Source: Chloroflexota bacterium (GTDB taxonomy: Bacteria > Chloroflexota > Dehalococcoidia > SAR202 > UBA6927). From it: 7,859 nucleotides of DNA. Below the pieces are notes generated by a model. That model made no database searches and was not told the DNA's origin. It saw only the letters and a program-made list of their open reading frames with translations. This document shows positions 1 to 6,799 of this stretch, piece by piece; positions within the stretch are counted from its first letter, which is position 1, and every line of letters starts with the position of its first letter. The translations under genes were made by a program, and so were the position numbers. The stretch is taken from contig PBBT01000002.1 of the NCBI GenBank assembly GCA_002717725.1, positions 56,934 through 64,792 on the forward strand, read 5' to 3'.

Positions 1-573
1 TCAGCATACATTACTGGAATGGGAATATCCCATAATCGATCCAAGCCAACAGTTGTTCCCATTTCATCAGAAGTGGAAACAAGTAATGAAGATGATACAG
101 AATCTGAAATAATCGAAGAATCGGACAATTTTGAAGATGATACAAGCGATTCAAACGCCGAAGACATAGCTGAAGTCGAATCCGAAGATTCAAACGCCTC
201 TAAACAAGGAGGATTCTCAACTATCTACCTCATAAGAGCAGAAAATCTTTCAGTTTGCATTGTTGGTTCAGTCAAGAGGGCACCTTCCGCTAGGCAACTG
301 GCAGAACTGAGGCAGGCTGAAATTGTAATCGCTCCTATAGCAGAAGAAGATGAGGGAATGCCTAGCAACAGGCTTGCTGAACTTATTCGATCCGTAGACC
401 CTAGAGTATTTATCCCACTAAATTTAACTAAAAACCAGACGCTTATAAATACTCTTATTGAGGAACTTGGAATTTCAGAAGAAAATATTGTACGTGATCA
501 AGCAAGGTTATCTGTTACAGACAGATCACTTCCTTTAGATATGAGAATCAATATTCTCTCAGCATCCAAATAA
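1..573 (+). CDS. UlaG-like metallo-beta-lactamase-fold protein, C-terminal part (5' end outside window)
   Basis: The frame is open from base 1, so the ATG at 19 is internal; 190 residues and the stop are visible. Residues 3-8 (YITGMG) and everything after residue 70 follow the C-terminal half of UlaG-like Zn-dependent hydrolases: a GxxTIYLI strand, LSVCIVGSV, a strand ending IAPI, a DPRVFIPL strand, and a closing LSVTDRSLPLD segment. Family members usually read GDxGH where this protein has VGSVKR (88-93), and IPMHY where it has IPLNL (138-142). The visible metal-ligand Asp and His are therefore absent, and hydrolase activity is unlikely unless ligands come from elsewhere. Residues 24-67 form an insertion with 20 Asp/Glu and no Lys/Arg, where relatives have a short loop. 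The N-terminal HxHxDH region lies outside the window. The gene converges on its right-hand neighbour, 41 bases apart. The family call is from remembered motifs; the exact role is unknown, possibly structural or regulatory. Confidence 0.75.
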   Translation, partial: SAYITGMGISHNRSKPTVVPISSEVETSNEDDTESEIIEESDNFEDDTSDSNAEDIAEVESEDSNASKQGGFSTIYLIRAENLSVCIVGSVKRAPSARQLAELRQAEIVIAPIAEEDEGMPSNRLAELIRSVDPRVFIPLNLTKNQTLINTLIEELGISEENIVRDQARLSVTDRSLPLDMRINILSASK

Positions 574-578
574 ACAAC

Positions 579-613
579 TAATCTATTATCTACCAAGTAG
601 AAATTTAAGATTA
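579..613. terminator. Weak inverted repeat between two convergent genes, possible bidirectional terminator
   Basis: TAATCT (579-584) pairs with AGATTA (608-613), and inside it CTAC pairs with GTAG around a CAA loop (590-600). The element fills almost the whole 41-base gap between two converging stop codons, where a shared terminator would be expected. It is AT-rich, the stems are separated by unpaired bases, and the following T-rich stretch is poor, so the call is tentative. Confidence 0.25.
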
Positions 614-614
614 A

Positions 615-1784
615 TTATTTCCTGTTTTGATTTCTTCTACGAATAAAGAACATACTAAATGGAATCATCATCATCGCAACAGTTCCTACATTCACCTTAG
701 ATGAGGTAGTTGAAAGTCCAAGCAATTCAGCAGGTCCACCGCATGCGCCCCCACCAACTTCTTGGATATCGCCAGTCGGTTCAGTAGGAATTTCAGATTT
801 GCTCTCACTTACAGAAGAAAGTTTAGGAGCCGAAGCGACCTTAGGAGCCGAAGCGACCTTAGGAGCCGAAGCGACCCTAGGAGCTGGTGCTGGTGCAGCA
901 GTCGGTGCTGGTGCTGGTGCAGCAGTCGGTGCTGGTGCTGGTGCAGCAGTCGGAGCTGGTGCAGCAGTCGGAGCTGGTGCTGGTGTAGCAGTCGGAGCTG
1001 GTGCTGGTGCAGCAGTAGGAGCTGGTGCTGGTGCAGCAGTCGGAGCTGGTGCTGGTGCAGCAGTCGGAGCTGGTGCTGGGATACCAATAAATATTAAATC
1101 AGTGGAAAAATTAGAACCAGGAATAAATACCTGTTGATTAGTTACAAATGCCGGATAATCATTTAAGAAAAATTGTAATGGTAAACCAGAGTAAGATTCG
1201 ATACCTGGATTAACAATTAACCCAGAAAATGAATTACCACTAATTCCTGCAGCAGGAGAAGTATAATCACCTACTTTTACTACCAAAACGCCGTCCTGAG
1301 GAGGCTGAGCCCATCCTTGTACAGTCAAACTACCAGATATTATTGCAGGTAGAACTACAACTGGTGTTGGCGTTGGAGGAGGCGGTGGGGCACTCTCGAA
1401 ATTAAGTGTAAAATTTCGTTTTACATCTGCCTGCTTGAATTGAGCGGTTTGGGTAGCAGTGATTTCAGAGTTCAAGAATTTAAATACAATGCTATGCCCA
1501 TCATAGGATACATCACCAGTTTTGGGAGCAATACGCAAGCGTTTGTAAACTCCACCATCAGTTAGAGTGACAGGTTCTGAAACATAAGCTCTAGAAGGAA
1601 CCTCAGCAACTATTTGCAATCCTGCATCAGCAGGAGAACCAGCAACCAAAACAGTTCCAGAAAATTCAATAGGCATCGGTGGAGGGACATTCTGTGCAAA
1701 CAGAATATCGGTGCGAGAAGTAAATATGAGAGTAAGAATAAATACTAAGGACAAGAACCCAAGTAAACCTACATTTTTAAACAT
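615..1784 (-). CDS. Membrane-anchored surface protein with two homologous beta-sandwich domains and a Pro/Ala stalk
   Basis: This is a 389-residue exported protein. Residues 1-30 are a signal peptide with a hydrophobic core at about 7-22; cleavage after LFA30 is likely. Domain 1 (about 38-130) and domain 2 (about 145-234) are diverged copies of one unit: both start SGxxxVxG, both have a YxG turn followed by a xxFxxLN strand, and both end in an aromatic-rich strand. [10 protein letters not shown] linker (133-141) joins them. A stalk of eight [12 protein letters not shown] units (235-304) and three VASAPK units follow. A hydrophobic segment (about 364-380) and the tail RRRNQNRK suggest an N-out/C-in anchor; no LPXTG motif is seen. 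Similar small sandwich domains recur in Dehalococcoidia exported proteins (recollection, not searched). The start is supported by GAGGTGAT four bases upstream and a promoter at 1819-1847. The function is unknown; display or adhesion at the cell surface is inferred. Confidence 0.8.
   Translation of the reverse strand: MFKNVGLLGFLSLVFILTLIFTSRTDILFAQNVPPPMPIEFSGTVLVAGSPADAGLQIVAEVPSRAYVSEPVTLTDGGVYKRLRIAPKTGDVSYDGHSIVFKFLNSEITATQTAQFKQADVKRNFTLNFESAPPPPPTPTPVVVLPAIISGSLTVQGWAQPPQDGVLVVKVGDYTSPAAGISGNSFSGLIVNPGIESYSGLPLQFFLNDYPAFVTNQQVFIPGSNFSTDLIFIGIPAPAPTAAPAPAPTAAPAPAPTAAPAPAPTATPAPAPTAAPAPTAAPAPAPTAAPAPAPTAAPAPAPRVASAPKVASAPKVASAPKLSSVSESKSEIPTEPTGDIQEVGGGACGGPAELLGLSTTSSKVNVGTVAMMMIPFSMFFIRRRNQNRK
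823..876 (-). repeat. Three exact 18-base tandem repeats coding VASAPK
   Basis: The unit TTAGGAGCCGAAGCGACC (plus strand) occurs three times without a mismatch at 823-840, 841-858 and 859-876. It is in frame and codes three VASAPK units at the membrane-proximal end of the stalk. Perfect identity at synonymous positions suggests recent expansion by slippage or unequal exchange. Confidence 0.9.
873..1082 (-). repeat. 24-base minisatellite coding an APAPAPTA stalk, eight units
   Basis: Eight in-frame units code the Pro/Ala stalk (residues 235-304). Seven are 8 residues long, and one (the fifth in protein order) lacks 6 bases, giving APAPTA. Units nearest the 3' end of the gene share GGT where others have GGA at the plus-strand boundary position, so two sub-lineages of copies are visible. 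The length is a multiple of three throughout, so copy-number change would lengthen or shorten the stalk without breaking the gene. Confidence 0.9.
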
Positions 1785-1787
1785 CCA

Positions 1788-1795
1788 ATCACCTC
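1788..1795 (-). promoter_or_regulatory. Ribosome binding site of the 615-1784 gene
   Basis: On the minus strand GAGGTGAT lies four bases before the ATG at 1784. It is a near-perfect anti-16S match and confirms this start. Confidence 0.8.
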
Positions 1796-1818
1796 AATCA
1801 AAACATTGTATTTAGTAC

Positions 1819-1847
1819 ATCGTATATTTACAGAAGCTAGGGGTCAA
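1819..1847 (-). promoter_or_regulatory. Sigma70-type promoter of the 615-1784 gene
   Basis: Minus strand: -35 TTGACC (1842-1847), a 17-base spacer, then -10 TACGAT (1819-1824). Transcription would start near 1812, giving a leader of about 27 bases that includes the Shine-Dalgarno site. It lies just past the terminator of the upstream gene, so the two genes are probably transcribed separately. Confidence 0.6.
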
Positions 1848-1877
1848 GGAGTTTAAGGTGGGAACATAAAGGGTTTT

Positions 1878-1918
1878 ACAAATAAAGACGCCCCCACGGA
1901 TTTCTCCGAGGGAGCGCC
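1878..1918 (-). terminator. Rho-independent terminator of the large surface-protein gene
   Basis: Arms at 1905-1918 and 1887-1900 form a GC-rich stem of 14 positions on the minus strand, with one T-T mismatch, two G-T pairs and a GAAA tetraloop. TTTATTTGT (1886 down to 1878) follows. It begins 32 bases after the stop codon at 1951. On the plus strand no T-tract follows the stem, so it acts in the minus direction. Confidence 0.88.
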
Positions 1919-1950
1919 TACTTAATTATTTAGATTTTTAGCAATAACGC

Positions 1951-4900
1951 TTATGGAACCAATGTATCAGCTTCGAGCATGTATACCCAGTAAGCGGATC
2001 CAGTTGTTACATCCTTGTTGTTACCAGAAGCGGTAGCCAGGTCATTGTCCAGTAGGACAGAAACCCAGGTGCCAGTATCAGCGTTATAACTTAGAACACG
2101 GGTTAGATTGAATCTAACACTAGCGAAGTAATCATCAGCATCGCGAGTAGCTGCACCATCAACTGGAACAACTGGTACTAAGTTCCATCCAGCACCAAGA
2201 GCAATAGTAGGTGGTGTTGGAGGCACATCGCTAATACCACTAGGTACTGTTACTTCTAGAGTTGTAAAGGTGTCAGCATAAATCCAGTAGCCATGCTGGC
2301 CATCTAGAGCTGTCAAATCACCTTCCCAAGTTCCACCAGACTCTCGAGTAGCAGATACCCATGCGGAAGCAGAATTGTCATAAGTGAACACTTTAGTAGC
2401 GCTGTGGTCTGCATCAAATACAGTAGCAACAGATCCGTCAGTAGGTTCACCCTCTAAGCTGACTAAGTTCCAACCAGGCTGTAGATCAACCTCTACTGCA
2501 CCAGCTTCTTCAACCGTGAAGGTCAAGACATATGGGTCAGTAGTGAATGTGTTTCCAGCTCCGTCTTCTACTGAGAGATGAATCTCATGAGTAGCTAAGG
2601 CTAAGTCAGTTAGAGCAATTCTAAATTTATTATTATCACTAGTCTGAATGTTACCACTGATGTCGACTTCATTATCGTCTTCATCAACTAATAGTGCTTC
2701 AGTTACGGTAAGAACATCAGAGCTATCACCGTCATACTCATCGCCATCATCAAGTGTGATAGTTACGAAGTATGGACTCCTATAAGTTACGGTATCGTCA
2801 TCAGTAGGAGTAGTAGCACTAGGTGCAGCTACGTCAGTAGTATCAGCTTCGAATCCGATAGCGTCTTCACTAATAGCTTCGAAATCTCCATCATCATCTT
2901 CGTCAGTAGCAGCAGCAGCGTCTGCCTCACCAAGAGTGGCAGTATTACCACCTACGTCAGATCCCGAAACATAAACACCCCAGTAACCTTCTCTATCAGC
3001 TCCAGCAACTATACCGGAAACAGTAATGTCCCAAGCTTGGTCGTCGTCACCAACATCAGCAACACTTACGCCAACAGAAGCGGCATTAGCATTACCAGTA
3101 GCTTTGTAAACGGTTACAGAAGGTCGGGCAGAGAGAGGTTCATCAGAAACAATCGAGAATACGACGGTCTCATCAGCCTTAACCAAAGTCTCTGTCTGAG
3201 AACTTAAAGTAATAGAAGGATCTATCTTGTCAGAAGCATCAACATTTCCGCCTGAAGCATCATTTCCAGCTAAGTCGTGAATATCTCCAGCTTCGATAGC
3301 AACATTTGGAGTTGCATCAGGAGCAAGATCTGCATCCAACTTAATGTAAACAGTCTTAGTATCAAGCTCAACACCTATTGCTGTTAATACATTGTCATCG
3401 TCATCTGTAATTACGAAGTCATCAACGCTTAAGGAATCTACATCTAATCCAGCACCAAGCTCTGTAAACAGAACAGCTATACTAGCTCGATCATCTTCCT
3501 CAGCTTCAACATCTGGATCTTCGTCCCAACCAATACCTGCACGAGCGGAAGCAATTGCAGGACTAGCTTCGTCATACTGAACTTCATTAGCACCGCCAGT
3601 AACAACGCTCATTACACCAGCTTCGTCAATTGCGAGAGCACCAAACCAGTAATCTACGTTGGTTGCTGCAGTATTGATCGAAGTAGCTAGTGTAGCAGTG
3701 GTTACATCTCCATCTACAGCGGTACTAGGAGTTAATTCATAAATGAAAGCATTGCCGCCACCTACATAAGTCCTGGCAACCGACCACTCATCATCAGCTG
3801 CAACAGCAGTTGTAAAGCTATAAGTAGTATCAGCTTCTATAGTTCGTCCGCCGTTTAATTTATCCTCAATCGCCTGCCCGGCAGTTACGTCTGTAGCAGT
3901 AGAAGGAGTAACGGTAACAACTTCACCGTCAATATCTACACCAGCATCGGCAGAGAATGCGTAAGTAGTAGCAACACCAGCATCATCAAGTGTAACAGTA
4001 TCAGTTACTACGTCAGAACAGTCTATACCAGCAATCGCAGTATCAATAGTAAGGAAACGTGGCTGCTTGTAGCCCAAATCAGGGTCTACATACTTAAAGA
4101 AGTCAGCCTCTTCACATTCTGTCCCAGAGTCAAAAAAGACAATCTCGTCTAAACCAGAATCTCCATCAGTAATATCAGAAGAAATTGTAAGTGCCTTTGA
4201 GTCAGTTACAGTTTCATCTGCAGGAGAGAAATTAGAGAAATCAGGACCTTCGTTATCTATCTCTAAAGTAGCTGTAACGGTTCGCTCACGCGTATCAATA
4301 GTTAATGTCGCGCTAGCAGTTACAGTAGCACCGTCCGGCGCATACAAAATTGGTGAACGAGTAACAGCTCCATTTAAGGTGCCACAGGTAGAAGGATCTG
4401 CAGTTGCGCTAGAAGAATCTGCTGATACCTGGAATCTGTAAACCATCGAATTTTCGTCAGCCGTATCTGTCACCGTATCATCTTTTATGTCGATGTATTT
4501 AACACCAACAAGGGCACAAGTTCCATCTATCCATGTCTGAGTACTAGAGGAACTATAGATATCATCTAAGGTGAGACCAAAATCATCATTTGCAACAGTA
4601 GTAGCTGGTATACCATCATGTCCGGTAACCTGAATATGATAGATGTTACTAGTATGCACGGAAGTACCATGAGTAGCTGATACCAGCCCCTCACCACTTT
4701 CCGCAGGTGTCTCGTGAGTACTATTCCACTTTATACCAGCGTCAGCGGGCGTCCAGTCGGCATTTGCGGCCATGTCTCGTTCTGCGGCAGCATTACCGGA
4801 TACGTCGACGTCGTCGATCTCGCCGTCAGCAGCATCAGTCCCGTTTGCTGTGGTCTCGTTATCCTCCCACCCTGGTATAAATTCTCCAATTGCTATACCG

Positions 4901-5013
4901 GCACCACCAACATCAGCTTCGGCAGGAGTCGCGCTCCTGACTAACTGGAAGGTTCCAAGCATTAACGCTGCAACCAAAAGTGTGGGAAGTACCTTATTAA
5001 AATACTTTTTCAC
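1951..5013 (-). CDS. Large secreted acidic S-layer-like protein with Ig-like domains and two C-terminal GWNL repeats
   Basis: From the GTG at 5013 this gives 1020 residues. The frame is open upstream to 5121, but the GTG follows a GGGAG site and is followed at once by KKYFNK, a hydrophobic core (9-25) and an AEA/D cleavage site (31-34), a normal Sec signal peptide. The mature protein is rich in Asp, Glu, Thr and Ser and poor in Lys. Order: an N-terminal region (34-250) with Cys166 and Cys210; an Ig-like region opening DNEGPDFSNFSPAD (253-266) with Cys300 and Cys332; a SbsA/SwmB-like domain (about 481-590) ending in a DLAGN motif; further Ig-like modules (about 597-700 and 726-835); then two copies of a PGWNLV/AGWNLV module (about 845-925 and 940-1020), each with a late YWxY motif. 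No membrane anchor, SLH or LPXTG motif is seen. A structural surface or S-layer role is inferred; a large adhesin is the alternative. Confidence 0.8.
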   Translation of the reverse strand: MKKYFNKVLPTLLVAALMLGTFQLVRSATPAEADVGGAGIAIGEFIPGWEDNETTANGTDAADGEIDDVDVSGNAAAERDMAANADWTPADAGIKWNSTHETPAESGEGLVSATHGTSVHTSNIYHIQVTGHDGIPATTVANDDFGLTLDDIYSSSSTQTWIDGTCALVGVKYIDIKDDTVTDTADENSMVYRFQVSADSSSATADPSTCGTLNGAVTRSPILYAPDGATVTASATLTIDTRERTVTATLEIDNEGPDFSNFSPADETVTDSKALTISSDITDGDSGLDEIVFFDSGTECEEADFFKYVDPDLGYKQPRFLTIDTAIAGIDCSDVVTDTVTLDDAGVATTYAFSADAGVDIDGEVVTVTPSTATDVTAGQAIEDKLNGGRTIEADTTYSFTTAVAADDEWSVARTYVGGGNAFIYELTPSTAVDGDVTTATLATSINTAATNVDYWFGALAIDEAGVMSVVTGGANEVQYDEASPAIASARAGIGWDEDPDVEAEEDDRASIAVLFTELGAGLDVDSLSVDDFVITDDDDNVLTAIGVELDTKTVYIKLDADLAPDATPNVAIEAGDIHDLAGNDASGGNVDASDKIDPSITLSSQTETLVKADETVVFSIVSDEPLSARPSVTVYKATGNANAASVGVSVADVGDDDQAWDITVSGIVAGADREGYWGVYVSGSDVGGNTATLGEADAAAATDEDDDGDFEAISEDAIGFEADTTDVAAPSATTPTDDDTVTYRSPYFVTITLDDGDEYDGDSSDVLTVTEALLVDEDDNEVDISGNIQTSDNNKFRIALTDLALATHEIHLSVEDGAGNTFTTDPYVLTFTVEEAGAVEVDLQPGWNLVSLEGEPTDGSVATVFDADHSATKVFTYDNSASAWVSATRESGGTWEGDLTALDGQHGYWIYADTFTTLEVTVPSGISDVPPTPPTIALGAGWNLVPVVPVDGAATRDADDYFASVRFNLTRVLSYNADTGTWVSVLLDNDLATASGNNKDVTTGSAYWVYMLEADTLVP

Positions 5014-5020
5014 TGCAATT

Positions 5021-5031
5021 CTCCCTTTTTT
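5021..5031 (-). promoter_or_regulatory. Ribosome binding site that fixes the GTG start of the large surface protein
   Basis: On the minus strand AAAAAAGGGAG ends seven bases before the GTG at 5013. The spacing suits initiation at that codon. The upstream in-frame start at 5121 would put 36 residues with no signal-peptide character ahead of the KK-hydrophobic sequence. Confidence 0.75.
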
Positions 5032-5077
5032 AGATTCGGGTTTTCCGATTAATATGTAAGTCAATAATTTAGTATTA

Positions 5078-5092
5078 GGCAGAACTTCTGCC
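5078..5092. repeat. Perfect dyad GGCAGAA-N-TTCTGCC in the leader of the large surface-protein gene
   Basis: Two 7-base arms flank a single central base. The element lies 65-79 bases upstream of the GTG start. It could be a protein-binding operator or, in RNA, a GGCAG/CUGCC hairpin with a five-base loop. A similar dyad occurs in the rho leader at 6709-6722. Confidence 0.5.
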
Positions 5093-5107
5093 CACAGTAC
5101 CTCTAAT

Positions 5108-5136
5108 AAGATACTGTACACGAACGAACATTACAA
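5108..5136 (-). promoter_or_regulatory. Candidate proximal promoter of the large surface-protein gene
   Basis: Minus strand: TTGTAA (5131-5136), a 17-base spacer and TATCTT (5108-5113), each 4 of 6 against consensus. The start would be near 5101, giving a leader of about 87 bases. The -10 overlaps one arm of the ACAGTA/TACTGT inverted repeat (5094-5117), which could be an operator. It is weaker in sequence than the distal candidate but better placed. Confidence 0.35.
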
Positions 5137-5307
5137 GCATTTTCGGTTGAAAAACAAGCCTTTTTTGGATCATTTTTTCCTATCAAGTAAAGTTCTCTCG
5201 TTTTGTCTTCTTTTTCTTCATGTGCATTAGCACACATGAGCTATAATTTCTTTCATATTCCTGACGGTAGTCGAGCTCATATACAATCTGAAATATGTAT
5301 TGAGGCA

Positions 5308-5337
5308 AAGATACTAAAGGGGCTAGGAAATTGTCAA
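5308..5337 (-). promoter_or_regulatory. Candidate distal promoter of the large surface-protein gene
   Basis: Minus strand: a perfect -35 TTGACA (5332-5337), an 18-base spacer and TATCTT (5308-5313). An alternative -10, TAGTAT, has a 15-base spacer. The -35 sits inside the small palindrome TTGTC-AA-GACAA (5331-5342). If used, it would give a leader of about 290 bases. Confidence 0.45.
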
Positions 5338-5353
5338 GACAACTTTAGAGATA

Positions 5354-5384
5354 TTTTTTGATTAATTTTTAACTAATCAAAAAA
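5354..5384. repeat. AT-rich inverted repeat just downstream of rho
   Basis: Perfect 11-base arms, TTTTTTGATTA (5354-5364) and TAATCAAAAAA (5374-5384), surround a 9-base loop. It starts 21 bases after the rho stop. On either strand the T-run comes first and the A-run last, the reverse of a normal intrinsic terminator. It may be an operator or UP-like element for the promoter at 5308-5337, or a 3'-end-protecting hairpin for rho mRNA. Confidence 0.45.
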
Positions 5385-5405
5385 ATAAGCCTTTTCTCGA
5401 CTAAT

Positions 5406-6683
5406 TTACATCTCACCCCTAGATAAACTCGACAGAAAATCTTTATTACTTTTAGTCTTAGCTAAACGTTCTAGCAACTTTTCAACACTTTCCGAAGGGT
5501 TATGAGAATCCTGGTCAATTATCGCAACCATTCTTCTAAGCAACCAAACATGTTTCAAAGTCACTTCATCCAGTAACAAATCTTCACGTCGTGTACTAGA
5601 TCTTGCAATATCGATGTTCGGGAAGATTCTTCTTTCAGATAATTTTCTATCTAAATGAATCTCCATGTTCCCGGTACCCTTAAATTCTTCATAAACTAAG
5701 TCGTCCATACGAGACCCCGTATCAATCAAACATGCAGCCAAGATAGTCAAAGATCCGCCCTCTTCAGTATTTCGGGCAGCACCAAAAAATTTCTTAGGTG
5801 GATAAAGTGCAGCAGGATCCATTCCTCCTGATAATGTCCTACCACTTGATGGCAAGGACAAATTATATGCCCTGGTTAATCTAGTAATACTGTCTAATAG
5901 AATCACAACATCTTTTCCACTCTCGACAAGGCGTTTCGCTCTTTCAATTACTACTTCAGCTGTCCTGCAGTGATCTTCAACAGGCTCATCAAATGTAGAT
6001 GCAAAAACTTCTCCATCTATAGAACGTTTAATATCTGTTACTTCTTCTGGCCGTTCACCAATCAAAGCAACCATTAAGACTATATCTGGGGAATTTACTT
6101 TAATGCTTTGAGCGATCTGTTTAAGCAAAGTAGTTTTACCTGCTTTTGGAGGCGCAACAATCAAACCTCTCTGACCTCTACCAATAGGACATAACAAATC
6201 CATCAATCTCGTAGGTAAAATACGGGGATCAGTCTCTAAAGATATTTGATTATTAGGGAACGAAGGAGTGAGGGTTTCGAAAGCTGGTCTTTTCTTAGTA
6301 GCATCTGGTTTAATTCCATTTACCGAATCAACCCTTACAAGACCAAAATATCGTTCGCTTTCTTTTGGTGGTCTAACTTGCCCAATAACAGAATCACCTG
6401 TCCTCAAACCACATTTTCTTATTTGAGATTGAGAAACATAAACATCTCTGGCTCCACGAAGCTTATCTTTTTGTTCGTGTCTTAAAAAACCATAACCTTC
6501 ATTTACAGTTCTCAAAATGCCAGTAGCAATAACCTGACCATCTTCAGAAACATGTGCCTTAATTAATTTGGAAATTAGCGCGTTTCTTCCTGTATTGGAA
6601 CCATTCTCTACTAAACCTTGTTCAGCTGCCTGAGACCTGAGGTCTTCAGTTTCTAATGCTTGCAATTCATGCAAATTTATCAT
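5406..6683 (-). CDS. rho: Transcription termination factor Rho
   Basis: Rho is a hexameric RNA-dependent ATPase/helicase that binds nascent C-rich RNA and releases RNA polymerase. The 425-residue product matches the usual length (E. coli has 419). The N-terminal Rho domain (about 1-45) is followed by the cold-shock-like RNA-binding domain (about 52-125) with GYGFLR and DVYVSQSQIRK. The ATPase core has Walker A APPKAGKTT (177-185), catalytic Glu210 in IGERPEEVTD, Walker B ILLD (261-264), the Q-loop region SGRTLSGGMDP (280-290), the R-loop EFKGTGNME (333-341) and the arginine finger in STRRED (363-368). Gly209 replaces the Asp found in E. coli LIDERPEE. There is no long N-terminal insertion. 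The frame stays open upstream to a GTG at 6809, but that codon lies inside the promoter; the ATG at 6683 has GGAG five bases upstream and starts the conserved INLHEL sequence. Confidence 0.97.
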   Translation of the reverse strand: MINLHELQALETEDLRSQAAEQGLVENGSNTGRNALISKLIKAHVSEDGQVIATGILRTVNEGYGFLRHEQKDKLRGARDVYVSQSQIRKCGLRTGDSVIGQVRPPKESERYFGLVRVDSVNGIKPDATKKRPAFETLTPSFPNNQISLETDPRILPTRLMDLLCPIGRGQRGLIVAPPKAGKTTLLKQIAQSIKVNSPDIVLMVALIGERPEEVTDIKRSIDGEVFASTFDEPVEDHCRTAEVVIERAKRLVESGKDVVILLDSITRLTRAYNLSLPSSGRTLSGGMDPAALYPPKKFFGAARNTEEGGSLTILAACLIDTGSRMDDLVYEEFKGTGNMEIHLDRKLSERRIFPNIDIARSSTRREDLLLDEVTLKHVWLLRRMVAIIDQDSHNPSESVEKLLERLAKTKSNKDFLSSLSRGEM

Positions 6684-6793
6684 GTTTTCTCCGTGAGAAA
6701 TTATAATGGGCAGAATGTTCTGAGATCCCCAAACAGGAAAGAACAATTGCCGTAAGTGGGGGATTAAGATGATCGGAACAAAGCCAATCACTG
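6684..6793 (-). promoter_or_regulatory. Leader of rho mRNA, possible autoregulatory region
   Basis: About 110 untranslated bases are predicted between the promoter and the ATG. It includes a pyrimidine-rich stretch, an ATCCCC/GGGGAT inverted repeat (6725-6730 with 6759-6764), a CAGAA-TG-TTCTG dyad (6711-6722) and a TATAAT hexamer (6700-6705) with no convincing -35. Rho genes are known to be autoregulated by Rho-dependent attenuation in other bacteria; whether that happens here is inference. Confidence 0.4.
6689..6692 (-). promoter_or_regulatory. Ribosome binding site of rho, decides the start
   Basis: GGAG on the minus strand lies five bases before the ATG at 6683. It supports that start over the upstream in-frame GTG. 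Confidence 0.7.
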
Positions 6794-6799
6794 AGTGGT

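Larger units (their letters stand above)
5014..5405. other. Gene-free stretch between rho and the large surface-protein gene
   Basis: These 392 bases lie between the rho stop and the GTG start of the next gene on the same strand. They hold a Shine-Dalgarno site, two candidate minus-strand promoters, a 7+7 dyad at 5078-5092, an ACAGTA/TACTGT inverted repeat (5094-5099 with 5112-5117), a CATGTG/CACATG inverted repeat (5219-5224 with 5233-5238), and an AT-rich inverted repeat at 5354-5384. No coding frame with a start and ribosome site, no tRNA and no known riboswitch core is recognisable. No GC-rich terminator for rho is seen. Confidence 0.7.

Noticed and set aside
615..720. Sortase (LPXTG-type) signal at the C-terminus of the surface protein
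   Set aside because: There is a hydrophobic segment and a basic tail but no LPXTG or similar motif before it; a plain transmembrane anchor explains the sequence.
873..1082. Possible CRISPR-like array
   Set aside because: Units are directly tandem without unique spacers, in frame, and inside a coding region.
762..1137. Open frames of about 110 codons on the plus strand and a 92-codon one on the minus strand across the repeats
   Set aside because: They are low-complexity shadows of the Pro/Ala minisatellite, with no ribosome sites and no independent protein character.
5014..5121. N-terminal extension of the large surface protein to a start at 5121
   Set aside because: A GTG at 5013 with a good ribosome site leads directly into a signal peptide; the extension would bury it, and a candidate promoter (5108-5136) overlaps its first codons.
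5354..5384. Intrinsic terminator for rho
   Set aside because: The stem is almost all A/T and the T-run precedes the stem instead of following it.
6700..6705. TATAAT as a second rho promoter
   Set aside because: No acceptable -35 hexamer lies 15-19 bases upstream, and the extended -10 promoter at 6800-6828 is much better.
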